Assembly (NCBI RefSeq): GCF_000250635.1
Contig: NC_016940.1
Coordinates: 372,001-436,000 of the forward strand
Source of the DNA: Saprospira grandis str. Lewin
Lineage (GTDB): Bacteria > Bacteroidota > Bacteroidia > Chitinophagales > Saprospiraceae
Length of the DNA: 64,000 nucleotides
Reading direction: 5' to 3'
Shown: piece after piece, positions 48,212 to 57,541 of the stretch
Layout of the letters: each line of letters begins with the position of its first letter
Position numbering within the stretch: the stretch's first letter is position 1
The notes under the pieces: generated by a model
Told to the model about the DNA's origin: nothing
The model's input: the letters and a program-made list of their open reading frames with translations, nothing else
Databases searched by the model: none
Position numbers and translations under genes: made by a program

Positions 48212-49735
48212 CTATTCAGACAGAATGAGGTCTACCCGACGGTCATTGGGATTTACCTGATCATCGCCTTTTAGGCTGTTGTCTTCTCCCATGGGCAAAA
48301 CCATAATGCGCATGGGGTCTAGGCCCAAATTGATCAAATATTTGCGCACCACAATACAACGCTCATTGGAGAGCTTGAGATTTTTGGCGGGATCGCCATC
48401 GGTGCTTGCATTTCCAAAGAGATAAAGCATCGCTTTGGGCTGATCGGCAAAGATTTGCTTTAGGGCCTCTAGCTTGGCTTTTTCTTCGCCAGTAAGTTGC
48501 GCCTGCCCTTGCTTAAAGTAAATGGAGCCCAGTCTATCATACATCATAGGTTGCTCCTTGATGGCTTGACGAAGCTCCTCAATATCCTTTTTGTTTTTGG
48601 CCATCACTCTTTGCTGTTCAGTAAGTAGGCTGGCTTGTTGCTTGATCTGCTCTTGCATGCTGGCTTTCTCGGCTGCAGCTGCAGCCTGTGCTTGACGCAG
48701 ACTGTCTAGGCCTTTTCCTTGCTGGTCCATACGCTGCAACATATCGAGCTCACGAGATTTCATTTTCTCGATTTCGCTTTCGAGTTTTTCGTTTTTCTGC
48801 TTCCGCTCCTTAAAGCGATAAGCCAACATAAACTCATGCTGATTGCCTAGGGCGTTATTTAGGCTGGCATCGGCTCCCATCTCAAAGCTATAGGCAAAAA
48901 ACATTTGCTTTTGCACATTCACACCAACCGTAGCAATAATGGCCGAAGTAGCGGTTTCATTATTGCTAGAACGATAAGCAAAGCCGCCCCAAAGCAGTTG
49001 TTTCCAACCAAAAAGCAGGTTCCCTTCTACTTGCAGGGGCAAGCCGGGCACAATTCGGCTCATAACTACTGGGCGAATAAAGAATTTTTTCTGCTCTCCC
49101 AAGGCAAATTCATAGCCTGCAGAAGCCATAAAATGGCGGGTATTCACATAGCTGACCTCTCTTTCTAGGGCATCCAAAAAGCGAATTTGGTTATTGAGTC
49201 CTTGTAGCATCGACAAGCCGATATTTAGCTTTTTCCAGCGATAATTTAGGCCCATATTAAAGTCAAAAGCGGTTCCCTGAGCTTGGTCGCCCAAAATTTC
49301 GGGATCGTTTTGATCTTCTACATCTGCCGATTGAAAATCAAAGCGTTGGTTGACCAAACCCAGCGACAAACCTGCCGACAAGCCATGGCTACCATCCTCC
49401 GAAAAGGGAATATGATAGGCATAAGAGGCCAAACCACCCACCTTCCGAATAATATGCGTTTGGTCGGTATACAGCATGCCCCCTAGGCCCATTTTCTTAT
49501 TCTGGATAGGCGCTTCAGCGGAAAAAGCAGCGGTAAGCGGCGCATAAGGCAGGCTGGTCCACTGCCGCTTGATATTCAGGTTCAGGCTCCCCAAACCTTG
49601 GTCCCCTGTCCGTGCCGGATTATAGAGGTAGGGGTTGTAAATATAATGGCCAAAAACCGGCAACTGCTGTGCCTCGGCCGTTTGTAGGCCCAATGCCATC
49701 AGCAGAGAAAGCCCTAGTTTATAAATTCCTTTCAT
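48212..49735 (-). CDS. PorP/SprF family protein with C-terminal OmpA domain
   Basis: A 507-aa outer membrane protein. After a signal peptide (ending T-A-E-A-Q), residues about 25-320 form a PorP/SprF-type beta-barrel (Y-I-Y-N-P-Y-L-Y-N-P-A-R-T-G; G-L-G-G-M-L-Y-T-D). A Gln/Lys coiled coil follows (about 320-400), then an OmpA-like peptidoglycan-binding domain (about 410-507; L-S-N-E-R-C-I-V-V-R-K-Y-L). SprF-type proteins are needed for secretion or anchoring of the giant adhesin encoded next to them through the type IX system. Here the adhesin gene lies directly upstream, separated by a perfect hairpin. Confidence 0.9.
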   Translation of the reverse strand: MKGIYKLGLSLLMALGLQTAEAQQLPVFGHYIYNPYLYNPARTGDQGLGSLNLNIKRQWTSLPYAPLTAAFSAEAPIQNKKMGLGGMLYTDQTHIIRKVGGLASYAYHIPFSEDGSHGLSAGLSLGLVNQRFDFQSADVEDQNDPEILGDQAQGTAFDFNMGLNYRWKKLNIGLSMLQGLNNQIRFLDALEREVSYVNTRHFMASAGYEFALGEQKKFFIRPVVMSRIVPGLPLQVEGNLLFGWKQLLWGGFAYRSSNNETATSAIIATVGVNVQKQMFFAYSFEMGADASLNNALGNQHEFMLAYRFKERKQKNEKLESEIEKMKSRELDMLQRMDQQGKGLDSLRQAQAAAAAEKASMQEQIKQQASLLTEQQRVMAKNKKDIEELRQAIKEQPMMYDRLGSIYFKQGQAQLTGEEKAKLEALKQIFADQPKAMLYLFGNASTDGDPAKNLKLSNERCIVVRKYLINLGLDPMRIMVLPMGEDNSLKGDDQVNPNDRRVDLILSE

Positions 49736-49769
49736 CTATAGTTAGATTTCTATTGTCCTTTAAAATAAT

Positions 49770-49813
49770 GTTTTTTGGGGCCTCCGCAGCAAGCTGCGGA
49801 GGCCCCAAAAAAC
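49770..49813. terminator. Perfect 21-bp hairpin between adhesin and PorP genes
   Basis: A fully paired 21-bp stem with an AA loop: left arm 49770-49790 and right arm 49793-49813, with GTTTTTTGGGGCC at the base. It carries T6 and A6 at its feet, so it can terminate in both directions. It equals the two border sequences of the structured repeat family joined together. Confidence 0.85.
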
Positions 49814-49818
49814 AAAAA

Positions 49819-52800
49819 TTAACGCTTAATGGTCACTGCTCCAGTAAACTCCTTAAAGTTGGCTTGGATTACATAATAATAAGTGCCTTCTGGAAGCTTT
49901 TGGCCCGTTTTATAGTGCCTGCCATCCCAATCATTATTGTAAGCCGTAGAGCGGAACACCTCTAGCCCACCTCGAGAGAAGACCTGAATCGTGTAAGGCT
50001 CAAAGTTCTGGAGAAAATCAATCCGCCAATAATCGTTAATTCCGTCATTATTGGGCGTAAAGAGATCTACCACCACCAAATCGGTACGAGGAGTCACCTC
50101 AATTTCGACCTTTTCGGTAGCGGCACAGCCTGTAGCATCCTGAATGCTCACATTATAGGTATATACACCAACAGGAGCGCCAGAGAAAACAGGGGTAGGC
50201 GTAGCATTAGAGCTGAGATAATCGGCGGGGCTCCATTGGTAGAGGATACCGCCTGTAGCGTATAGTTGGAGCATTTCGCCCTCCTCAATAGTGGTATCGG
50301 CGATGATGCTGGTATTGGGCAAAGTATTCACTTCTACCTCTACTTCTAGCAAGCTACTACAGTTATCTACGGTCACTAGGACCGTATAAACGCCAGCGGC
50401 ATCGGCGGTTGCCTCTGTAATTTCGGGCGTACGATCTGTAGAGCTAAAGCCGTTGGGACCGGTCCAGCTATAGCTAGCATTAAGGACGGCAGGCACCGAC
50501 AACTGAAGGTCTTGGCCAATACAAATCGGGCTATTGCTAAAGGCCATACCGGGCTGTGGTAGGCGGTTAATTTGGACCAAAGTGGCCAAAGGAGCCGATT
50601 GGCAGCCCGTCACATTATCGGTAGCCACTACCGTATAAAACCCTTGATGATCTACTTCGCTCACCTCTGGAATACTGATGCTGGCTTGGTTGGCCGTAAA
50701 GCCATTGGGACCTGTCCAGGCATAGCTCCAGCCCATCTGTGCATTGATTCCCAAATTGAGGGTTTCATCCTCGCAAAGGGGCGCATTACTACTAATCGGG
50801 CCCACTAACTGAGGAGCGGCCAAAACCTGTAGTTCGGTAGAATCAAAGGCAGAGGCACAACCGCCTACAAAAGCCTGTACATAGTAAAATCCAGCCTGAG
50901 CGGGAGTCAGATCGGTCAATTGGATCGTTTGGTTACTCGATACAAATCCGTTGGGACCGGTCCAGCTGTAAGTAGCGCCAGCGCTACTATTGGCCTGCAA
51001 GAAAGCCTCTTCGCCTTCGCAAGCAGGGCTATCGTTAAAGGCCGTAGGAGCGGCAGGGCTCGCCTGAACATTGGCCAAAACAGCCGTGGGTGCCGAGCTA
51101 CAACCTGCATTTTCTTCTCGAACAAAGAAATTGTAGTTGCCTGCAGCCAAAGCACCTGCATTATAGCTAGCGCTATTATTTCCTGCAGTCATACTAAAGC
51201 GGTTGATCTCTAGTTGGTTATTATCATAGAAAACCAAATCGCCAGTACCAGAACCCAAGGCCGTGATGATCAAATCATCGCCTTCACAGATGCTTGCCGC
51301 AGAAGCTGCGGGGGCCAAAGGCAAAGGGCTCACAATAGCCGTAACGGGCGTAAATGCAGAGGCACAGCCATTGGCATTCACCGCCTGCATATAATAAGTA
51401 GTAGACTGTTGCAAATTGGCCGTTGTATAGCTATTCCCTAGGGCCAACAACATGCTTCCAGCCGCATCGGCATACCAAGAAATGGCGCCTGTTCCTGTAG
51501 CATTAAAGGTAGCGCTTTCGCCTTGGCAAATGGTTACATTTGTTGCGCTGGGCGCTGCGGGCGGTGCATTTACAGTAACCAAAGTAGCGGCGGCCAAAGA
51601 AGTACAGCCATTAGCATTCGTTTCTACAGCATAAAAAGTAGTATTGCTCGTCAATGCGGGCGTATTGTAGCTATTGCCAGCGCCAACCTGGTTCGTTAGA
51701 GCAGCATCGGCATACCAGCTAATATTGTTTCCAGTTGCCGAAACAGTAGCCGTTTCGCCAGCACAAATTGTCGCGCCAGTTGTGGCGGGGCTAGCGGGCA
51801 GGGCATTTACAGCCAAGCCAACTACCTGCAAAGGAGAAGTACAAACGCCATCATCCTCGGCCACATAAAAGCTATAATTACCTACGGCAAAGGGGCCAGC
51901 ATTTAGCGTTTGCGTGGCGTTTCCAGCCGTCATCGTTTGGCGGCCAATTTCTGTTTGGCTGGCATCGTAGAACACCAAATCGCCAGTACCAGAACCGGTA
52001 GCATTGAGAATCACATCCTCTCCATCACAAACATCCTGAGCACTTACAGAAGGCGTAGAAGGACGAGCATTTACGGTGACTGTTACCGCAGTCAATGGAC
52101 CTTCACAAGCTTGGGCAGAACTAGAAGTTTCGCCCACATAATAAGTAGTATTTTGGTTAAGGGCTGCGGTCGTAAAGTTTGGACCGCTAGCGAGCAAGCT
52201 AGATCCAGCGGGGTCTGCAAACCAATTGAGCGTGCCTGTTCCGCCTGTAGCGTTAAGGCTAGCCGTTTCGCCAGCGCAAATCGTTGCGCCTGTGGCTATA
52301 GGTGCGGCGGGCAAAGCCTCTACCGTTACAGTAGCCGTAGCGGGCAAAGAAACACAAGCTTGGGCCGAAGTTGTTACGGCAAAATAGTCCGTGCTGCTGT
52401 TCAAGCTAGCTGTATTATAGCTATTGCCTGCGCCCAATTGGTTCGTTAGAGCGGCATCTGCATACCAGCTAATATTGCTGCCAGTAGCCATAACGGTGGC
52501 GGTTTCGCCAGCGCAAATAGTCGCGCCAGTTGTGGCGGGGCTAGCGGGCAGGGCATTTACAGCCAAGCCAACCAGCTGCAAAGGAGAAGTACAAAGGCCA
52601 TCATCCTCGGCCACATAAAAACTATAATTACCTACGGCAAAGGGGCCAGCATTTAGCGTTTGCGTGGCGTTTCCAGCCGTCATCGTTTGGCGACCAATTT
52701 CTGTTTGGCTGGCATCGTAGAACACCAAATCGCCAGTACCAGAACCCGTAGCATTGAGAATCACATCCTCTCCATCACAAACATCCTGAGCACTTACAGA

Positions 52801-55800
52801 AGGCGTAGAAGGACGAGCATTTACGGTTACTGTTACCGCAGTCAATGGACCTTCACAAGCTTGGGCAGAACTAGAAGTTTCGCCCACATAATAAGTGGTA
52901 TTTTGGTTAAGGGCTGCGGTCGTAAAGCTAGGACCACTAGCAAGCAAGCTAGATCCAGCGGGATCTGCATACCAATTGAGCGTACCTGTTCCGCCTGTAG
53001 CATTAAGGCTAGCTGTTTCGCCAGCGCAAATCGTTACGCCTGTGGCCGTGGGTGCAGCGGGCAAAGCCTCTACCGTTACAGTAGCCGTAGCGGGCAAAGA
53101 CAAACAGCCTTGGGCCGAAGTCGTTACGGCAAAATAGTCCGTGCTGCTGTTCAAGCTAGCGGTATTATAGCTATTGCCTGCGCCCAACTGGTTTGTCAAA
53201 GCGGCATCGGCATACCAAGCGATACTATTGCCTGTGGCATTTACGGTAGCGTTTTCGCCAGCACAGATAGTTGCGCCAGTCGTGGTGGGGCTAGCGGGCA
53301 GGGCATTTACAGTAACAGCAATTAGGCGGAGAGGAGAAACACAGTTTCCATTATCCTCTGCCACATAATAAGTATAGCTTCCAGCCGTCAGAGCGCCTAG
53401 ATTATAGCTAGTATTAGGTGCCGTTAAGCTCATAGCTTGGCGGGCGATTTCAGTTTGGCTAGCATCGTAGAAAACGAGGTCGCCGGTACCAGAACCTGTA
53501 GCGTTTAGGATAGCGTCGGCACCTGCGCAGACCTCTACATCCGCAGCGGCGGGTTGAGCGGGAAGTGGCTCTACTTGCACAGAAACGGAAGTGATTCCGC
53601 CAGGGCAAGTGGCTGCGCCTTCGCTCACATAGAAGACCGTATTTTGGCTAAGGGGATCAGTGGTATAATTATCTACTGGGCCGGGGCCTGTTTGCAGTAG
53701 AATTTGGCCTAGGGGATCCTCATACCAGCTCAGTGTTCCGCCATTGATAGCGGTAGCCGAGATAGTTGCTGTTTCTCCGGCACAGATCGTGGCGCCAGTA
53801 GCCGTAGGGGCTGGAGCGGCATCTCTGACCGTAAAATCGAAATAATTGGGAGCGGACCAGCCGCAGCATTCTGTGCGCACACGCAGTCGAACGCTATAAT
53901 TGGTTACTGTTCCTAAGCTTGGGGGCATCCAGCTAGCCACCTGAGTGGTAAAAGCTGCTACGGGAGTATTTACATTGGTTCCCGCCTCAAAAATAATCCA
54001 TTGATACTCTACACCTAGGGCCGAGCTACTCATAAAGAAGGTTTCTCCTTCACAGAGATCGGTCAGCATAGAAGAGGCAAAAGCGGGTAAAGCTCGGTTG
54101 GTATTCATTTGGACCATGGCATCGTAAGCGGTGCCATTAAGGCCTGTGCTTTGTGGACCTGTAGCTGTATAGCTAATAATTGCGGTCGCCGAGCTATTGT
54201 CATAGCTAGAAGTGGTACTATTTAGGTCATTGATAAAGCTAGCGCCTGCGGGCAAAGACCAAGTACCGCCATCCTTAGTAATAAGGATTTCAGAATTGGT
54301 ACAACCTTCTAGAGGTTGAGCGGTAATAATTTGGGTAATACCTGCAGAAGTCGTTGCCGTAAGAGCGCTTCCGTTAACACTACGGACCGTCTCAGAACGT
54401 CCATCAGCGCCATCGCCACCGCGACCGCCATTTCCGCCATTTCCGCCACGGCCACCGAGTCCACCGACGCCTACTTCACAGGTAGAGCAGTTAAATAGGC
54501 CGCCACTAGATCCGCCGAGTAGGCCGCCTGCGCCACCGTTACCGCCAAGACCTGCGGCACCGCCAGTACCACCAGCAGCGGCAGCAGCTGGGTTTAGGCT
54601 CAGGTTATTGCTAGAGCCATTACTTGCGTAGGCATAGAGGCCAAAAGAGCTACCAGAGCCCCAACCGCCAGTGCCGCCTAGGGCCCCTTGGCCACCGCCA
54701 CCGCCGCCGCCGCCTGCGCCGCCAGTACCGTCAGTACAAAAGAAGCAACCTTGGCCACCGCCGCCGCCGCCGCCACCGCCGCCACCACCACCGGTACCAG
54801 CAGTACCCGTAGCTCCTTGGCCAGCGGGCAGCCAGAAGAGGTCGAAGGTATTAGAGATAGGCGAAGCGGCGCCATTAGTTCCGTTAGTGCCATTTTGGCC
54901 GGGGGCGCCTGACTGGGCATTTACTTGGCTACAAGTTCCATCTCCGTTTGTGGTATTAAAACCAGTAGAGCCAGCGCCAAAGGTTCCGCCAGCGCCACCA
55001 CCACCGGCAGCACCAGCGCCACCACGGGCCCCTCGATTATCTTCTGCGCCACCGGTTCCACCAGAGCCACCGCCACCACCGTTGCGGCCTGTGGCTGCGG
55101 TACCGTTGCTTCCTACTTGACCAGCATTGCGGCAACTTCCATCGATATTGGTAGGGGCACCAGAGGCGCCACCTCCGCCAGAGCCACCACGTCCACCGCG
55201 GTTTGTGGTACAATCGTCATCACACTTAGCTTCTGTTCCGGTACCGCCAGCGACACCATTAGCTCCGGCAGCGCCTTGGGTACCATTTGTTCCTCGGCTA
55301 GCTTGTCCTGTATTCATGACTACTCTTTCGATATGCCAGTTATTGGCATTGCGAAAATAGAAGCCATAGACCGAGTTTCCGCGGTTGCCGGTTGTGCCAG
55401 AGACGGTACCTGCGGCGCCACCATTTTTGACGTTAATCTCTAGGTCTAGGATTTGGAAGTCATTAAAGTTAATGGCTTCGATACCGATATGATAGCCCAC
55501 CAGGGTTCCTGTGGCTCCATCATAGGGAGCGGTTTCTAGAGGCGAGTTAATATTGATTGTTGTGGCTAGGCTAGAATTCTTTCGGCCTACGCCATTGAGG
55601 ACTTCCCAATCTCCGTCGATAATCAGTCCATCGCAATCGAGCACCATTTTATCGGATAGATTGTAGGTACCGGCTAGCAGTCGGATATGTTTTCGATTTT
55701 GGAGGCAGGCTTCATCTAGGGCCGTTTGCAGGTCCATAGGGTTAGCCTCTGAGCCATCTCCCAGAGCTGTTCCTGCGGGATCTACATAAATGTAGGCGCA

Positions 55801-55872
55801 TTGAGCGGAGAGTAGAGAGGAAAAAAACAGGCTCGTCAGTAAGAGCAAGCCCAGTGTAGTCATTTTCTTCAT
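49819..55872 (-). CDS. SprB-like giant adhesin with CHU_C gliding-type C-terminus
   Basis: A 2,017-aa secreted adhesin. It has a signal peptide (MKKMTTLGLLLLTSLFFSSLLSAQ) and then a beta-helix-like N-domain (about 28-190). A very Gly-rich, collagen-like region with runs of up to 13 Gly follows (about 195-510). Next comes a series of Ig-like domains of about 80 residues (C-A-G-E-T-A-T-V-x-A-T-G; Y-Y-V-x-E-T). The C-terminus is a CHU_C/T9SS type B domain (L-F-T-P-N-N-D-G-I-N-D-Y-W). Three-domain units repeat with a 750-bp period. With the SprF-like gene downstream it fits the SprB/SprF adhesin pair used in gliding and attachment. Confidence 0.92.
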   Translation of the reverse strand: MKKMTTLGLLLLTSLFFSSLLSAQCAYIYVDPAGTALGDGSEANPMDLQTALDEACLQNRKHIRLLAGTYNLSDKMVLDCDGLIIDGDWEVLNGVGRKNSSLATTININSPLETAPYDGATGTLVGYHIGIEAINFNDFQILDLEINVKNGGAAGTVSGTTGNRGNSVYGFYFRNANNWHIERVVMNTGQASRGTNGTQGAAGANGVAGGTGTEAKCDDDCTTNRGGRGGSGGGGASGAPTNIDGSCRNAGQVGSNGTAATGRNGGGGGSGGTGGAEDNRGARGGAGAAGGGGAGGTFGAGSTGFNTTNGDGTCSQVNAQSGAPGQNGTNGTNGAASPISNTFDLFWLPAGQGATGTAGTGGGGGGGGGGGGGQGCFFCTDGTGGAGGGGGGGGQGALGGTGGWGSGSSFGLYAYASNGSSNNLSLNPAAAAAGGTGGAAGLGGNGGAGGLLGGSSGGLFNCSTCEVGVGGLGGRGGNGGNGGRGGDGADGRSETVRSVNGSALTATTSAGITQIITAQPLEGCTNSEILITKDGGTWSLPAGASFINDLNSTTSSYDNSSATAIISYTATGPQSTGLNGTAYDAMVQMNTNRALPAFASSMLTDLCEGETFFMSSSALGVEYQWIIFEAGTNVNTPVAAFTTQVASWMPPSLGTVTNYSVRLRVRTECCGWSAPNYFDFTVRDAAPAPTATGATICAGETATISATAINGGTLSWYEDPLGQILLQTGPGPVDNYTTDPLSQNTVFYVSEGAATCPGGITSVSVQVEPLPAQPAAADVEVCAGADAILNATGSGTGDLVFYDASQTEIARQAMSLTAPNTSYNLGALTAGSYTYYVAEDNGNCVSPLRLIAVTVNALPASPTTTGATICAGENATVNATGNSIAWYADAALTNQLGAGNSYNTASLNSSTDYFAVTTSAQGCLSLPATATVTVEALPAAPTATGVTICAGETASLNATGGTGTLNWYADPAGSSLLASGPSFTTAALNQNTTYYVGETSSSAQACEGPLTAVTVTVNARPSTPSVSAQDVCDGEDVILNATGSGTGDLVFYDASQTEIGRQTMTAGNATQTLNAGPFAVGNYSFYVAEDDGLCTSPLQLVGLAVNALPASPATTGATICAGETATVMATGSNISWYADAALTNQLGAGNSYNTASLNSSTDYFAVTTSAQACVSLPATATVTVEALPAAPIATGATICAGETASLNATGGTGTLNWFADPAGSSLLASGPNFTTAALNQNTTYYVGETSSSAQACEGPLTAVTVTVNARPSTPSVSAQDVCDGEDVILNATGSGTGDLVFYDASQTEIGRQTMTAGNATQTLNAGPFAVGNYSFYVAEDDGVCTSPLQVVGLAVNALPASPATTGATICAGETATVSATGNNISWYADAALTNQVGAGNSYNTPALTSNTTFYAVETNANGCTSLAAATLVTVNAPPAAPSATNVTICQGESATFNATGTGAISWYADAAGSMLLALGNSYTTANLQQSTTYYMQAVNANGCASAFTPVTAIVSPLPLAPAASAASICEGDDLIITALGSGTGDLVFYDNNQLEINRFSMTAGNNSASYNAGALAAGNYNFFVREENAGCSSAPTAVLANVQASPAAPTAFNDSPACEGEEAFLQANSSAGATYSWTGPNGFVSSNQTIQLTDLTPAQAGFYYVQAFVGGCASAFDSTELQVLAAPQLVGPISSNAPLCEDETLNLGINAQMGWSYAWTGPNGFTANQASISIPEVSEVDHQGFYTVVATDNVTGCQSAPLATLVQINRLPQPGMAFSNSPICIGQDLQLSVPAVLNASYSWTGPNGFSSTDRTPEITEATADAAGVYTVLVTVDNCSSLLEVEVEVNTLPNTSIIADTTIEEGEMLQLYATGGILYQWSPADYLSSNATPTPVFSGAPVGVYTYNVSIQDATGCAATEKVEIEVTPRTDLVVVDLFTPNNDGINDYWRIDFLQNFEPYTIQVFSRGGLEVFRSTAYNNDWDGRHYKTGQKLPEGTYYYVIQANFKEFTGAVTIKR
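51674..53400 (-). repeat. 750-bp internal tandem repeats of the adhesin gene
   Basis: Two nearly identical 750-bp units (51674-52423, 52424-53173) and a diverged third part from 53174. Each encodes three Ig-like domains (250 codons). High DNA identity, including synonymous sites, suggests recent duplication or gene conversion. Confidence 0.85.
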
Positions 55873-56109
55873 AGAGGTTTTATTCTGTTAAAAATTTATT
55901 AAGACAAAATTAAATATAGCGGCTTTAATTGAGAAAATAAAATAGTTTGTAACTAATAGCCGTAGGAAATTCTATAGTACGGTATTTTTGATCCTCTATA
56001 TTTTGGAAACATTATATTTTTGGCCAAGGTGCGCCTACCCCAATGCTTAAACAGAAAGTCCCTTAGTTTAAGGTGGAGGTTCTTCAGGGAGGGGAGCTAG
56101 CTCCCCTCC

Positions 56110-56871
56110 CTAGAGAAGATGCTGAAGAAAAATATCTTGAGGAGTTTTATATCCTAAAGAACTATGAAGCCTGTGATTGTTATAATAATTAAAATACTCT
56201 TTAAGTCCTTTGTGTAAATCTAAACCATTTTCATAAGCTCTCAAATAAATATGCTCATATTTTACGGACCACCATAATCTTTCTACAAACACATTATCTA
56301 AGGCGCGGCCTTTTCCATCCATGCTGATCTTAATTCCTCTGTTGAGCAACTCAGACGTAAATTCTAGAGAAGTAAATTGGGCTCCTTGATCAGAATTAAA
56401 TATTTCTGGCTGCCCCCATTTCCAAGCTTCGTCCAGAGCCTCTAGACAAAATCGCTTATCCATGCTGTTCGAAATCCGCCAGCTCAAAACATATCGACTA
56501 TACCAATCCATGACAACGGTTAAGTACATAAAACCCGCTTGCATAGGAATATAAGTAATGTCAGTTGCCCAAACTTCATTTGAACGGCTCACTTTTAGGC
56601 CTCGAAGTAAATAAGGGTATTTCTTATGGCTTTTAGCTGATAATGAGGTGTTTGGCTTAGGTAAAACAGATCGAATATTCATCTTTTTCATCAAGCGAGC
56701 AACTCGTTTTTTGTTACAAGTCAAGCCTGAGGCCCTTAAATACTCGGTCATCCTAGGGTAGCCCCATTCTGGATGTGACAGATGAAACTCGTCAATTTTA
56801 CGCATCAGCTTTAAGTTTTCTGCACTTTCGCCCACAGCTTGATAGTAGTATTTTGATCGGGAAACCGACAT
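56110..56871 (-). CDS. IS3-family transposase OrfB
   Basis: A 253-aa integrase-core (rve) transposase. The DDE residues are seen in V-W-A-T-D-I-T-Y, F-N-S-D-Q-G-A-Q-F and V-F-V-E-R-L-W-W-S-V-K. The N-terminal HTH_21-like part (H-P-E-W-G-Y-P-R-M) is present. The same frame is open further upstream to about 56964 and overlaps orfA, so the functional product is probably an OrfAB fusion made by -1 frameshifting on the A9 run at 56954-56962. Confidence 0.93.
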   Translation of the reverse strand: MSVSRSKYYYQAVGESAENLKLMRKIDEFHLSHPEWGYPRMTEYLRASGLTCNKKRVARLMKKMNIRSVLPKPNTSLSAKSHKKYPYLLRGLKVSRSNEVWATDITYIPMQAGFMYLTVVMDWYSRYVLSWRISNSMDKRFCLEALDEAWKWGQPEIFNSDQGAQFTSLEFTSELLNRGIKISMDGKGRALDNVFVERLWWSVKYEHIYLRAYENGLDLHKGLKEYFNYYNNHRLHSSLGYKTPQDIFLQHLL

Positions 56872-56938
56872 TAACTCACATTGCCGAGCTATGCTAAGTC
56901 CTTCTAATACTGCTATTTGGCTCAGTCTTAAAGCTTCA

Positions 56939-57226
56939 TCACATTCCTCTATATTTTTTTTTAAGCCAGTCTAGCTCAAACTGCAACTTGCCTATTTGCT
57001 CATATAAACGGGCTTCTTTTTCTTCATCAGCATCCACTTTGGGCCCTCGCTTTTTTTCATAAAGCAAAAAACTATTGGCCAAAAGTTCTTTCTTCCAGGC
57101 CGATATTTGATTTGCATGTAGCTCATATTTTGTCGCTAATTCTGCCAAGGTCAATTGCTCTTTTAGCGCTTCTAAGGCTACTTTTGCCTTAAATTTAGAA
57201 CTGAAATTACGGCGCTTCTTTCTCAT
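56939..57226 (-). CDS. IS3-family transposase OrfA
   Basis: A 95-aa HTH protein (N-F-S-S-K-F-K-A-K-V-A-L-E-A-L; T-K-Y-E-L-H-A-N-Q-I-S-A-W-K-K-E-L) with a C-terminal leucine-zipper-like helix. It ends shortly after an A9 run that is the likely slippage site joining it to OrfB. It binds the element ends. Confidence 0.92.
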   Translation of the reverse strand: MRKKRRNFSSKFKAKVALEALKEQLTLAELATKYELHANQISAWKKELLANSFLLYEKKRGPKVDADEEKEARLYEQIGKLQFELDWLKKKYRGM

Positions 57227-57348
57227 CTCTTTTGTAATTTAGTGCTTCATTATACGACTTTTTTTCTTGCGTTTTTCCACCTTAAACTACTGTCCTAATT
57301 TTGGGGGTAAGGGCAAGGCATAAAAGAAAAAGTGTATTTGGGACATAA

Positions 57349-57384
57349 AAAAAGCGCAAGGAAAGAGATTTCCATGCGCTTTTT
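57349..57384 (-). terminator. Terminator downstream of the CRISPR-associated operon
   Basis: A long stem AAAAAGCGCA...TGCGCTTTTT containing an inner stem GGAAA-GAGA-TTTCC. On the - strand it is followed by T7. It lies about 160 bp after the last gene of the operon, beyond a structured repeat unit. Confidence 0.7.
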
Positions 57385-57393
57385 GCGGTTTTG

Positions 57394-57530
57394 CAGGCGG
57401 CGAAGCCGCCGCAGGCTGAGCTGCCTGTAGGGGGGCCGAAGGCCAGACCTAGGCGCCTTTGGCGCCGCAGGGCCGAGCAGACTTGCGAGCCCGGAAGGGA
57501 GCGACCCGAGCGAAGCGAGGGGCAGCCCCA
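57394..57530 (-). repeat. Structured intergenic repeat, copy L
   Basis: Inverted unit just after the last CRISPR-associated gene. Read on the - strand: GGGGCTG, hairpin 1 CCCTCGCTTCGCTCGGG, the CTCGGCCCTGC linker, hairpin 2 GGCGCC-AAA-GGCGCC, TAGGTC, hairpin 3 TGGCC-TTC-GGCC, and hairpin 4 GCGGCGGCTTCGCCGC. Confidence 0.85.
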
Positions 57531-57541
57531 GATGAGGTTAG

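Larger units (their letters stand above)
56036..57309 (-). mobile_element. IS3-family insertion sequence
   Basis: An element of about 1.27 kb with orfA and orfB in the usual order. The ends share inverted sequence TAGTTTAAGGTGGA (56064-56077 and complement 57276-57289) and outer TACCCC(C)AA blocks (56036 and about 57309). The inverted repeats are imperfect and the exact ends and target duplication are uncertain. It separates the adhesin locus from the CRISPR-associated operon. Confidence 0.85.

Noticed and set aside
51452-53368. Antisense frames across the adhesin repeats (60-221 aa)
   Set aside because: They repeat with the 750-bp period of the adhesin and are shadows of it.
54624-55443. 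Gly/Pro/Ala-rich antisense frames opposite the Gly-rich adhesin region
   Set aside because: Low-complexity reverse translations of Gly codons.
57300-57541. Possible CRISPR leader or array at the end of the CARF operon
   Set aside because: The segment is a terminator plus one structured repeat unit. No direct repeats with spacers.
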